Source: Aquanectria penicillioides (taxonomy: Eukaryota; Ascomycota; Sordariomycetes; Hypocreales; Nectriaceae). Taken from it: a stretch of DNA of 64,000 bases. The DNA is taken from the NCBI GenBank assembly GCA_003415625.1, contig PYIU01000003.1:868001-932000 (forward strand). Direction: 5' to 3'. The notes beneath the pieces were generated by a model, which saw nothing but the letters and a program-made list of their open reading frames with translations, searched no databases and was not told where the DNA came from. The position numbers and the translations under genes were made by a program. Shown here in pieces: positions 23,501 to 33,763 of the stretch. How positions within the stretch are numbered: position 1 is the first letter of the stretch; each line of letters starts with the position of its first letter.

Positions 23501-25338
23501 CCTGCTCTCCCCCGTTAGTCCTCCTGCCTCTCCAGTTTAGGTTTCCCCTCAAAAGATCATCCCAGGATCGCCGACCGAATAAGAAGAGTGCGAAGGAGTC
23601 TTGTCCAGCCCCAACTGCGCGGGCCTCTCCACGCCGACATGAGACGTCGTAAAGCTATCGGCTCTCGTTTGTTTGACGTAACAAAACCTTCCCAGCTGCC
23701 CGGGAGGTACGCGGCCTGCCCAGCCTCTAGGCTTGGCTCACGCTCCGTTTGCTGCCATCCATCTCGCACGCCGGTTTATCCCCTCACAGGGAGGCAGTGA
23801 CTGGGCCGCCTCGATTCCTTCACAGCATTGCCTCGCCGCGCTCGACACCGAGAAATCAGCCACGGGACATGCACGTGTGTCTCCTATAGGAGCCGTGGCA
23901 TATGGGATTTGTCCGTCCACCTCGAGCTCAGCACGCAGAGTCGCAGCGATACCCCGGAAACATGTGGTCTTATCACAGCGGGCACCCCGATTTCCCCGGT
24001 AAAGCCTCACGCGACACGCCTTTTAATTAGTTGTTTAACTTGTTTTCGCATATCACGATTACTCGGTGTGCCTCGAAGAGGCCGCTCGGTTTTTCTACTC
24101 TCTGCTTGTACCTGTGCTCTGATATAGAGTCGGTAGGACTGCACCCATCCAACGGCTGTGGCGTCCCCTCGACCCCTGAATTGGCCGCCTGCATCGGCCC
24201 GGATCTTGCTGCGAACCACCGCACCAGATCATCTCGACCTCGGTCGAAGCCTCGCCCTCCAATGGTGGACAGAAGTCCAGGGCTTTGAAAGGCAGGTCCG
24301 CTGGTCTAGCGCTATAGCGCCGTGGGAGAGCGTGGGGGAGACGGGCCTGCCAGTTACTGAAAGGAGATATCCCGGATTGGGGCCATTCCCGAATGCTGAC
24401 CGACAAACGCCGAGCTGAAAAACATGATGCCATTGGACTTGGGGGACCAAGGAACCGGGCCAGCAGCACAATTAAGCCTGCTGCTTCCCCGCATCAGCGC
24501 GCGTTTGCGTCTTGTGGCTCCCTGTCCTCGGTGACCCCCCAGGCAGTTTAGTTAGCCTGTCTCGTAAAGCGTATTGCTCTGAAGGATCGAGGAGTAAACT
24601 GCTACGTAGTGAATGATCCTACGCATCCTGGGTTGCTTATCGAGGCTAAGTTATCGGCGCACGAACCAACCCCAATCTGTCTACCGATTGGCTACAACCG
24701 AGTCCCGAAGCTGCTTGTGTGCTTGTGCTCTGCTGTACCTTGCATCTAGAGACTCGCAAGTTAACTCCTGCATAGCGCTTTTCTCGCTAGTTCGGGTGAT
24801 GAGATGTGACCTCCACGTTCTAGAACTCAGGTGCGAGAATCTTTCGAGACTGTAGCTGCTGTAAGTGTACATATGACATGTCTGTCCTTGCCAGGTAAGG
24901 ACACCGACGGGCGAGGCTGCATAGCTCTAGATTGTGACTATTGAACATCGAATACGTATTATTATTATTATAGCGTACTGATGTTTGTCTGCCTAGAACG
25001 TGATAGCGCCTGCTTGACGGATGGTTCTTTTCGTGCTGTGTCTTTCCGCTCTGTCTACTTTCCTCACGTTTTATGAGAAGCATGCTAAAGAAACGCCCTG
25101 GATCCGACACCTTGCTTTTGCTCACTCGCCCTCCTAATTTCTGTCTATTTTGATCTAACATCGTTGAAGATAAGTTACCGTCCAATGCTGTTGTGCGGTG
25201 GGGGGTTTGCTGTTTTCTTGGGCCCGATCGGAGTAAAGCTATTTGTTGGGACACTTGGCGTTAGCATTTGTTCCATAGCATCTCGGCCCTTTGAATATGG
25301 CACTTACGCTATTTGGAAATTCCACGACAAGGAATTCA

Positions 25339-26612
25339 CTAATGTTGTTGGCAGTGGTCACCTGGAGGGGGACTGATAGTGACAGAGAGAGTCATGCCAA
25401 AGGAGCCTGCGGTCAATGTGACAGAGATGGCGTAGGTTCGAGAAATGAGACAAGAATGAAAGGTGGGGAGAAATATCTTCTTCCGCGAGGCGGGCATCGT
25501 AAACGGGATGGCCAGTGTGGCGACGTGCTTGACAAGCCCGATGTCCTCATAGCCAACACTCAGGGATGCCTCAACCATTGCAGACAGGTCGACCTCTTCG
25601 TGACCTGGAAATAATTTCGCCGAGTCTCTCTGGCCGGGACATTCAGACTGCTTGTTCCAAACTAATGGCCCGGGTTGCACGTGGTGATCTTCGTCGATGT
25701 TGTCTATGGCACCACTGGGCTGGGCAACACCTCATTCGGGTTTCCGAGGTTAGGAAACTTGTTCACGTGCATAACGGAGAAGTATGTCGTCCCATGATCT
25801 TTGCTGTTATGCAGGAGATGTCTGGTGGCGGCACATCTGCTGATGTCGGGCTGAATCCGAGATTGAGCCTGAGCGCAGATCCCGTGCCCCGAAGGGTATT
25901 GATGGAAAGCTCGACAGGACAAGGTTGAAAGGCCAAGACTTCCAAACGGCCAAGGTACGGAGAAAGCAGATTCTGTCGGATCTTCTTGGCCTGAGATAGT
26001 TGATATCTCTGGTCGGTGGGGATGATGTGGAGAGGAGCTTCTTCAGTGACCAAGCGCACTACTCTTACTTGCCGACGACTTTCAATGCGGTTAACTCTTC
26101 CAGACTCATGCATTCTCTGCACAATTCGAGCCTCGACGGCATACTCAATGCTCACCATCTCCGGAGCCAGATCATTGCCCTCCCAGGACCCTATTGTTGG
26201 CGGGAGTTGCAAGTGCTGGTCCTACACCATGGTGCCGCAGTCAGGGCTGCTGCACGGGGCAGTACCAAGCTGCGACGGAACGAAAAAAGCGAACGGGAAC
26301 CTGTAAAGGTTGCCAACCTTTAAGATGCGAGTTTCCGGGAGCTATTCCTCAGAAATAGGCATGCTGAGCCACAGAAGAGCGCGAGATGCGACTAATGTGC
26401 AAGGTCTTAGGAAGTCGACCTTGGTTGTCAAACGAAATTGTCCTTCGAGGCTCCACTGTCAGGCAACCTGATATGACCGATCCGCTAGTATAGATTCGAG
26501 ACTCGAAATAGTGATCGATGTCGACTTTGATAGGCGACTCTTTACCATGGCGAGATCCGAGCCAACTCGGGTGATGCCCTTCAGGTGTGACTGCCATCGG
26601 ACGAGGAGTCAT
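25339..26612 (-). pseudogene. Arrestin-like (arrestin N domain) pseudogene
   Basis: Read on the minus strand from an ATG at 26612, the frames together resemble a fungal alpha-arrestin-like protein of about 420 residues. Segments in order are: an N-terminal beta-strand region (YFESRIYTSGSVISGCLTV); LPETRILKVGNLYRFPFAFF; HLQLPPTIG followed by LAPEMVSIEYAVEARIVQRM; KKIRQNLLSPYLGRLEVLA; and a C-terminal FLPTFHSCLISRTYAISV block. The coding frame is broken by in-frame TAG codons at 26342-26344 and 26222-26224. There are also frame changes near 26360-26440 and between 25680 and 25770, and probably a small deletion after the first block. Both TAG codons could derive from CAG by C-to-T change, as in RIP, but this needs an intact relative. 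Intact homologues act in ubiquitin-ligase-linked endocytosis of membrane proteins. Family assignment rests on pattern memory only. Confidence 0.68.
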
Positions 26613-27532
26613 GGTTGCCGGAAAGGAGCACAAAGGGCGGAGTAGAGTCGACTCTCTGAATTCCATGCTGCTGAGCTGCTCATGTTCTCTCCTTCTGTGT
26701 CTCTGCTGTGGGTACCAACAACACGCCCATCGCTGGTCATGTCTGGCGATGCCACATCAAATTGCCACGCGCAGGACAATGGGCGCCCTTTTTTTTTCTG
26801 TCTTCTTGTCAAGGCAGATTAGCTATCTGAAAGCTAACCCTTGAAAAAAAGAGAGAAAAGGCTCTCCGAGCTGGTGGAATGCCAGGCTATCATAAACAAC
26901 TTCCTTTACTGTAAGTAGAGTATAGCCATGAAAGTGTCTGGCTATATTAGGGAACTCGAATGCCTCTCACCCCCACAGAAATCATCGGCCCCTGGGTTAG
27001 TTTATAATTACACCTCATGGCCTCAAGTCATCTCGGCGGTAAATCCTTTTTTTTCCCCTAATTCTAACCATGGCTTCATCCGTCCATTGCTTGTCTACGA
27101 CAGGCGCAAAGCATGCCATTCAAAAGACCCGTCGATAGGGCGCGATGACAAGGCGCCCAGCCAATCGGAGGGGCGCCCGACCGCCAGTTGGCGTACCGAA
27201 ACCGGCTGCAACGGGACTAAATTTACGTCCAAAGTTCATGCTGTAGGGCCGCGGCTTGGGTTTGTGGGCAAGACACAGGCATGGCGATTGTTTTACTTTC
27301 CTTTCTTCTCGGGCCTTTGCTCGATAGATAATGACGGAGGCGGTGATATGAGCCTTGCGCAACCCCCGCACCTGCACTGCGCAGCCCAAAGCAACAGCCC
27401 AGAGTTCCCCCATCAAGCACATCGTATCGAGATATCGAGAGTGGGGTACGGAGCATAGATTCGGATACTTGGAGTCTTGGATCAACCCCCATCAACCCGT
27501 GTCTTAGCTTCACGGGTGAGAAGGACTTCGAC
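26613..27532. other. Intergenic region upstream of the homeobox gene
   Basis: About 900 bases, probably the promoter of the gene at 27533. Open frames on both strands show no domain. Confidence 0.55.
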
Positions 27533-30520
27533 ATGGCGTCTGGGAATGTTTCTGCCGATGGCACATTCCTCGACGTCACCTTGGAGGATCTTCTCAGCGA
27601 GGAGATATACTTCTCCTCCGACAGCCTCGCCTCTGCCGACGTGGTGCTGCACAATGGGACTCCAACTCCCGGCCATGCCAACGCAGACAACTGGTGGCTC
27701 GCTGCCGATATCCCCCAATCGATTGGGATGCCACAGGTCAACATGGTCAGGCCCCTGACGGCTCGCAGCCGCCCAGCTCTGCGTCGACGCCCGCGTCGTT
27801 GACACACCAATCATCGATACTGGGTCACAACCCTGGCGAGATCCGCACCAGCACCCGGCCACGGCCAGCTTTCCCAGGACCTTGGCTCCGCTTTCATCGT
27901 CTTCTACTCCCCTTGATGCCTCGCCGACTGTGTCTTCAGCAAAGTCGGGGATACGGTTTAGCAAAGAGTCGATCCGCATCTTGAACAAATGGCTCTCGGA
28001 ACATAGGAGCCACCCCTATGCGGATGAGAGCGATAGGCGGATCCTCCAGCAGCAAACCGGGCTGAGCAAAGCGCAAATTGCAAACTGGCTTGCTAACGCA
28101 CGCCGCCGCGGCAAGATTCCGACCTCAAAGGCTTCTCCCTCTGCTCAGTCGAGCAGCTCTGTGAAGCCAATCGATGTGCCCGCAAGACCAGCAACACCGG
28201 CTGTTCGAAACGACTCATCCCAAATGAACCCACTTCAAAGATGGGTCGACTCCCCCCGGAACATGAGCCAGCTAGTGTCAGTGATATTGCTCGTGCAGTG
28301 GCATCCACATCGAGTCTCTCCCCTCGTGAGTTCATACAGGCCACCCTTCATCAACATCCGACTAGTATATGGTTTCATTGACTAACATGTACACCAGGAC
28401 CTAATAATTTACATAACAACGACTTGGCTCGAGGCGGGTCAGACAAGTCTCTCCACCACACCTCTTCCGCAACAAGTGTTGATTCCTCTTGCTCGGCCGG
28501 CGGTTCACTAGCTTCTGCTGCTTCACACGCCAGTCAAGACTCACTTGGCTTGTTCAGGCAGCCTTCTTTGCGGTCTCGTTCACGTCGTCGGAAACGAGGT
28601 CTCAAGTCCAATAGTCGAAACACATTCCTCATCACCACCGGGAAAACCTACCAATGCACCTTCTGCACTGAAACCTTTGGTCAGAAGCATGACTGGCGAC
28701 GCCACGAACATGCGCTTCACTTACCCCTCGAGAGATGGGTTTGCGCGCCACACGGGCCTCGCACTTGTGATCCAGACAGCAATGTACAGTCCTGCGTGTT
28801 TTGTGGTCAGGTTGATCCAGATGATGCTCATATACAAAGTCACAATTACTCCATGTGTCAAGATCGATCGGCTCACTGGAGAACCTTTAACCGAAAGGAC
28901 CATCTGAATCAGCACTTGCGACTAGTTCACAACGCAAAGTTTACCGAGCGTCTTATGAAGCCTTGGAGAACTCCAATGCCAGAGATTCGATCTCGATGTG
29001 GATTTTGCGCATGCACCATAGAAACCTGGGACTCTCGGATCCAACATCTAGCGAATCACTTCAAAGCCGGAAACACAATGGCCGACTGGAAGGGGGATTG
29101 GGGCTTTGAGCCCCATATCCAAGACCTTGTTGAGAATTCAATACCACCATGTAAGTGACTTGTGATGTACACTATTTCCACACTGTCAGATGCATCTAAT
29201 ATGACCACATAGACTTTATTGAGACGGAGCGTAATAGTCCGTTTCCTTTTGAAGGCAGTCGGGCCTTGGTTGATACACCTCGAAGTGCTTACGAGCTAAT
29301 AAAGCTGGAGCTGGCCTATTTCATGCAAAACCAGTTTAATTCGACTACGAGAATGCCAACTAACGAAGAAATGCAACTCGAAGGGTGTCGGATTATTCTA
29401 GCATCTGAAGCCGCATACCAACAGGAGGTTTTGTTCTCACACTCTTTCTCCTGGCTACAAGATTTAATCACGTCGGAGAATGATATTCTCCAAAAGGCAA
29501 GACGTAGTCGGATTCGGTCACCAGCAGAAAGCCGACTCTTCTCTCTTAAAATTAGTGGGAAGAATAGTCTATTCGAAGGATGTCCCTTTGAGACACAGCT
29601 CCATGAGTTTGTAACGGCTCAGCAGCAATTGGGACTCCCAATCACAGAAAGCGGCCTCAAGGACGAGGCTTGCTGCATTATCGGACGTATGGAAGAAATC
29701 TCAACCACTCCATCCGATTTCATCGCGACTTGGCTCGTGAGGCTCATTCACACTTCATCAAACTGGCTTTCTGGTTTCTGTCAACGACACGGACTCTCGT
29801 TGCAGGTTAATTTCGAAGGCCAAGAGTGCAACACTGCTGCAACCATTCAACAATACACTAGGCTCGAGCCTGAAATGGCGAATTACGTATCCATGCAGAA
29901 GGCCATGGGAATTGAGCCAGGAGATACAGACCTTCGACGGCAGGCTCGCGTTATCGTCTACGGGCCTGACACCGGGGGTAACCAGACTGCTGCCGATGAT
30001 GACTATTGGCTTGCAGCTTTCAAGCAACGGCATTCAGTGTTAACAATTACCACCGATACCCCAGGTCCATCCCGTCAGGCCCCGAAATCTGCCCCTGCAA
30101 CTAGAGGCGTGTCGTCATCGCCAGTGGCTTTCAACCCTGGGGACAACGACCCCGTTGATTCACAAGTTCCAGGTGACACTGCAAAAGATGATTCGATCCG
30201 GGAAGCCCGGTCCCTAGTTATGAAGGCGGGAAGCTTTTTCATCAGCGATCCCAACTTCTATCGATGGATGAACGAGGAGCTAGCCCGGTGGGTTTCAGGA
30301 ACCATGTCGCCTCACAACCCGAATTGCCACGTCCCATCCGACAAGGAGATCCAGCACTATGCTCGCTGGATCACGTACAACGAGTGAGTTTGATCGTTAT
30401 TCATCGGTGGCTGTGTGTGGCGCTGACAACTCTAGTGATGATCCTTTGAACCAGACTATCGCCGAGAATGAAGATTGGCTGGATGCCTTCAAACGTGAAA
30501 TGGGAATTTCAAACAATTAA
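27533..30520 (+). CDS. Homeobox (TALE/KN) and C2H2 zinc-finger transcription factor
   Basis: Exons 27533-28325, 28398-29150, 29213-30383 and 30436-30520. The homeodomain (roughly residues 140-200) is of the TALE class: it has the HPYADES loop extension, and its recognition helix reads IANWLANARRRGK, with Leu where most homeodomains have Phe. A conserved segment RWVDSP then PEHEPASVSDIARAV follows across a frame break. C2H2 fingers begin near residue 350 (YQCTFCTETFGQKHDWRRHEH), with more Cys/His-rich units to about 450. The rest is helical and uncharacterised. Exon 1 needs three one-base additions to read through: at the C5 run 27712-27716, somewhere in 27831-27860, and at the C6 run 28252-28257. 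With them all splice phases close to give 934 residues. The architecture is a known but poorly studied Pezizomycotina family, presumably nuclear. Confidence 0.85.
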
Positions 30521-31062
30521 GCAATTTTGCATATTATAATCGAGACAGAACTCCGCCCAGTTGTAACTAAGAAAGACTGACAGGCTCAAACTATGTTGCG
30601 TCCATGATGATACCCTACCCTAGAGCTACCCAAGCACCCTCAATTGAACCACACAAATTTCAATAAGAGACTTCATTCTTAGAAGCTCAATAAATCGATT
30701 AGGGACCGCCAAAAATAACAAGGCGAGGGAATCTTATGGACATGAGTTTCTCGGGTAATTAGCCAAGGTCATCAACAATAGACCAAGTGACAACTGTGTT
30801 TCTGAACCTCAGTGTCAATGTTCTTGGCCTGAGTTCTAAGATCTCTGGACTCATTTCAATCTCTACTACTAGTTGATGCCGATGAGCAAGGATTTGAATT
30901 TTCATCGTTGACAGTTATTTTCTAACTTATACTAGCAGTTGAAACCTAGTTGCCCTGTTGAAATCATGTCTTCCGGAAAATTGTTTCCCCTTACTTTTGA
31001 CCAGGACAAACTGCCTGCTTATGCTGATGCCACCCTATTCTTGCAATACCTTGCGTTCTGTG
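30521..31062. other. Convergent intergenic region
   Basis: About 540 AT-rich bases between the 3' ends of the homeobox gene and MET2. No gene seen. Confidence 0.6.
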
Positions 31063-32719
31063 TTACCAAGCAGTGATGTCTTCCACCTCTGCTTCGCCAA
31101 AGGTACTAGACTTGGTCAACTGTCCCACACTCGCCTCTTCAGGTGCACTGCCGTCCTTGCTCATGATGTCGGGCAACACCTCCTTGAGGAAACCAAGCAC
31201 GTAGCTGTTGACCTGCTCAAACTGCAGCAGGAAGGCATCGTGACCCTCTGGGCTGTCAATGCGCTCTAGCCGTGCATCCTTGATGTGCTCTGCAATCTCT
31301 TCCTGCTCTGCAAAGGTAAAGAGGCCATCGCTCTCAATGCCCAGAACCAGAGTAGGTTGCTCAATCAAAGCCAGAGCATCAGCAATGGTATCTGCCCGAT
31401 TCCTAGAGACATCGTGGGTGTCTAGCTTGCGGGTCATGGCAATATAACAGTTGCTGTCAAACCGCTTGACGAACTTGCCGCCTTGGTATCGCAGGTATGA
31501 CTGAGCTGAGAAGTAAGTCGAAGTGGGAAGCGAGTCACCACCAGTGAGGCTGCCTCCCTTATTGGGGCCGTGGAACTGGGGGTCAGCCACATCGGGGGTT
31601 ACGGCTGGGGGGTTGGGGCTAGAGGAACTGTTGTCGCGCGATCGTGTCGTGCGCTTCACATTGTGGCCGTCGTTGTGAATATGGAAGTGTGCCTCCGACG
31701 GAGTGCTTGGGCGGGGCCGCTCCCGGATGGTTTGCACCTTGGTGGGATCGGGGATGTTGCGGCCGAACCGAGATTCGAAAGAGTTACGGCTTCGGTATGT
31801 CAACAAAGCTGACATTCGCGCAGCACCGAGACCGGTAGAAGGGGGGTCGTCGAAGGAATAGTATCCATCGTCGTACTTGGGGTCGGCGTAAATGCTCTGA
31901 CGCTGCGCCTCGCCCCAGCTGATGCCCCATGCACTGTGTCTGCTTGAGGTGGCAATAGGAACGACACATCGAATATAGTCCTTGCCAAAGTAGGCCCATT
32001 CAAGAACGAACATACCGCCCAGGGATCCTCCAATGACGGCAGCAATCTGCTTGACGCCAAGATCATTCAGGACAAGCCGATGAAGACTAGGGGCATTAGC
32101 ACGAATAAAATGTGATACAGATTCACGTAAACCGAAAAGAAAAGCAGAAACCTACTTGACATCATCGCGGATGGTTGTGAGAGGGAATTCAGGCCCATAC
32201 CGGCCCTTGCTAGGGTCGTTATCCTTAGCTGTGACGGGGCTTGCAGTTCCATACGGGCTGCCCAAGCTGTTCATACAGACGATAAAGAATCTCGAGGTAT
32301 CAAAAGCTCGGCCAGGGCCTCCAAGCAAAGGGCCCCACCAGTCACTGACATCAGCGCTGCCAGTGAGGGCGTGGCAGATGACCATGGCGTTGTCGCCCTC
32401 AGGGTTGAGTTTGCCCCTGGTCGTGTAAGCGACTGGGACATTGTGGAGAACCACACCGGACTCGAGAGTGAACTCGGGAACAATGGCTATTTGCTGGTCG
32501 GGGATGAGAGCAGCAAACGGGTTCTCAGGTTGCGATTGCGTTCTTTCTTGCAGGTATTCAGCCACCGGTCTTTTTCTGATGCGTGCGATAGTGCGACGGG
32601 ATAAGGGATAACAAAGCCACTGGGCAACGGAGATGATTCATGATGAGATGATACGAGAAGAAGAAATACTGACCATAGTGCTTCTGCGAGCCGCCATTGG
32701 CGATCGTGTCTTGGGTCAT
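31063..32719 (-). CDS. met2: Homoserine O-acetyltransferase
   Basis: Three minus-strand exons (32719-32674, 32546-32156, 32086-31063) give 486 residues. The enzyme transfers acetyl from acetyl-CoA to homoserine, the committed step toward methionine. It is an alpha/beta hydrolase: the nucleophile elbow GGSLGGM places Ser167, LVLGIESDG places Asp399 and SPEGHDAF places His428. VICHALTGSADVSDWWGPL and MNSLGSPYG are diagnostic for the MetX/MET2 family. A low-complexity insertion (about residues 275-325, His/Ser/Pro-rich) in the lid region is seen in fungal homologues. The 5' end is less certain: the first intron needs an AAG acceptor at 32547-32548, chosen because it alone restores the frame from the ATG at 32719. 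The gene is divergent from THO2 and has sulfur-type promoter elements. Confidence 0.92.
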
Positions 32720-32947
32720 TGCGTAGTTGGCGTCCTTTTCGTGGGACTGCCAGGAGCAAAAAGCGTATATAAAATGAGGGAGGGGCTATAAGACGGATGA
32801 GATTTCTGATGCTGCAGTCAGAACACAAGACGACTTGCAACCAAAACTGGATCCCACAAAATAGTCGGCCTCTAGTCGGTCTCAGTTCGAATCCCAAACA
32901 AACTTATGACTCCAGCAAGTTCGCAGAGTGAGTGGTGAGTCTTTGCG

Positions 32948-32957
32948 ATGGCGCAAT
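32948..32957. promoter_or_regulatory. CYS3/MetR-like bZIP site
   Basis: ATGGCGCAAT matches the Neurospora CYS3 consensus ATGRYRYCAT at nine of ten positions. It lies about 230 bp upstream of the proposed MET2 start. CYS3/MetR activates sulfur-assimilation genes under sulfur limitation; function here is inference. Confidence 0.5.
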
Positions 32958-33112
32958 TCACCCCGTCGGCGACTGTCTCTGACTCAGCCAATCGGCGCCT
33001 TGGCCGGCAGTCGGAAGGTTGATCTGTGGCTCAATTGCCCCCAAACGCCTTAGAAAGGGCCCAGCAGAGGCCCCAAATCGGCCGGCAGCGGCAGTCTCTG
33101 CCAAACGCCAAG

Positions 33113-33120
33113 TCACGTGA
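33113..33120. promoter_or_regulatory. TCACGTGA E-box (Cbf1-type)
   Basis: A perfect 8-bp palindrome TCACGTGA, about 394 bp upstream of MET2 and 644 bp upstream of THO2. In budding yeast the TCACGTG core recruits Cbf1-Met4 to MET genes. A bHLH factor other than Cbf1 could also bind. Confidence 0.5.
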
Positions 33121-33763
33121 GGCTAGCGGCGCCGAAACGGAGCGGAGCTGGGAGGAATGGATCCAGGACCGACCTGGGCAAGCAGGCACGACCAGAACGC
33201 GGCCAGAGGCTGCAGAGATCAAGAGGCGCCGAGGTACGTACTCGCCGACACGAAAATGTCATGGTCCGTGCACCTCAGTCCCCCGTTTAGCTCAGCGGCA
33301 GCCTTGTCACCACCGTTTCCCCAGGAAGGCTGCCAAAGGTCGTGACACTTGAGGAGCTTCGCTGCTTGCTGAGGTTTGCCGCATTGCATTGCATCGCCAA
33401 CGCGAGAACCGCCATCCCTTTGACGCTTTGATAACGGGGTATTCCACCAGGTCCAATATCGCTCCTCGTCGAGTTGGCATTCGGCCGCCCGTGTGTCTTT
33501 TCATTTCAGATTCGTTCCCTTGCAGCATCTTTTCGTTTCGCAATCCAAACTCCTTTGTTCTCGCCGTCAAACCTTTCATTTCGGCATCACCAGCACCCCC
33601 TCCAGAGGTAGTTCGCGACCAGCAACCCCGCTCCGTCCCCCACGTATCGTGTGGCTCATTCCTTGACTATAGTTCATCCGCAGAAGAGCCCTCTTCGTCA
33701 TCTCCCCGGCCAGCCGACCCCCAATGAGATAATCAGCGCCCCCAGCCCGAACCCTCGAGAGCC

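Larger units (their letters stand above)
18346..25338. other. Gene-poor region upstream of the phosphate transporter
   Basis: About 7 kb in which I find no intact gene. It holds a GGA microsatellite, a G-quadruplex-prone tract, a 12-bp minisatellite and a C11 run near 22.4 kb. Dispersed TAGGTACCTA and CCTACC motifs also occur. The segment next to 18345 is probably the transporter promoter and leader. Numerous short open frames have no domain-like sequence. Confidence 0.5.
32720..33763. promoter_or_regulatory. MET2/THO2 divergent promoter
   Basis: About 1 kb separates the two start codons. It contains a CYS3-like element (32948-32957) and a TCACGTGA box (33113-33120), both nearer MET2. The THO2 side is pyrimidine-rich from about 33400 to 33760, as expected for a leader. 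No coding gene seen. Confidence 0.6.

Noticed and set aside
32878..32905. B-box-like GTTCGAATCCC
   Set aside because: Flanks do not form a T stem, and no A box lies upstream at the correct distance.
33280..33310. tRNA-like D-arm string GTTTAGCTCAGCGGCAG
   Set aside because: No matching anticodon or T arm at the right spacing, and no acceptor stem pairing.
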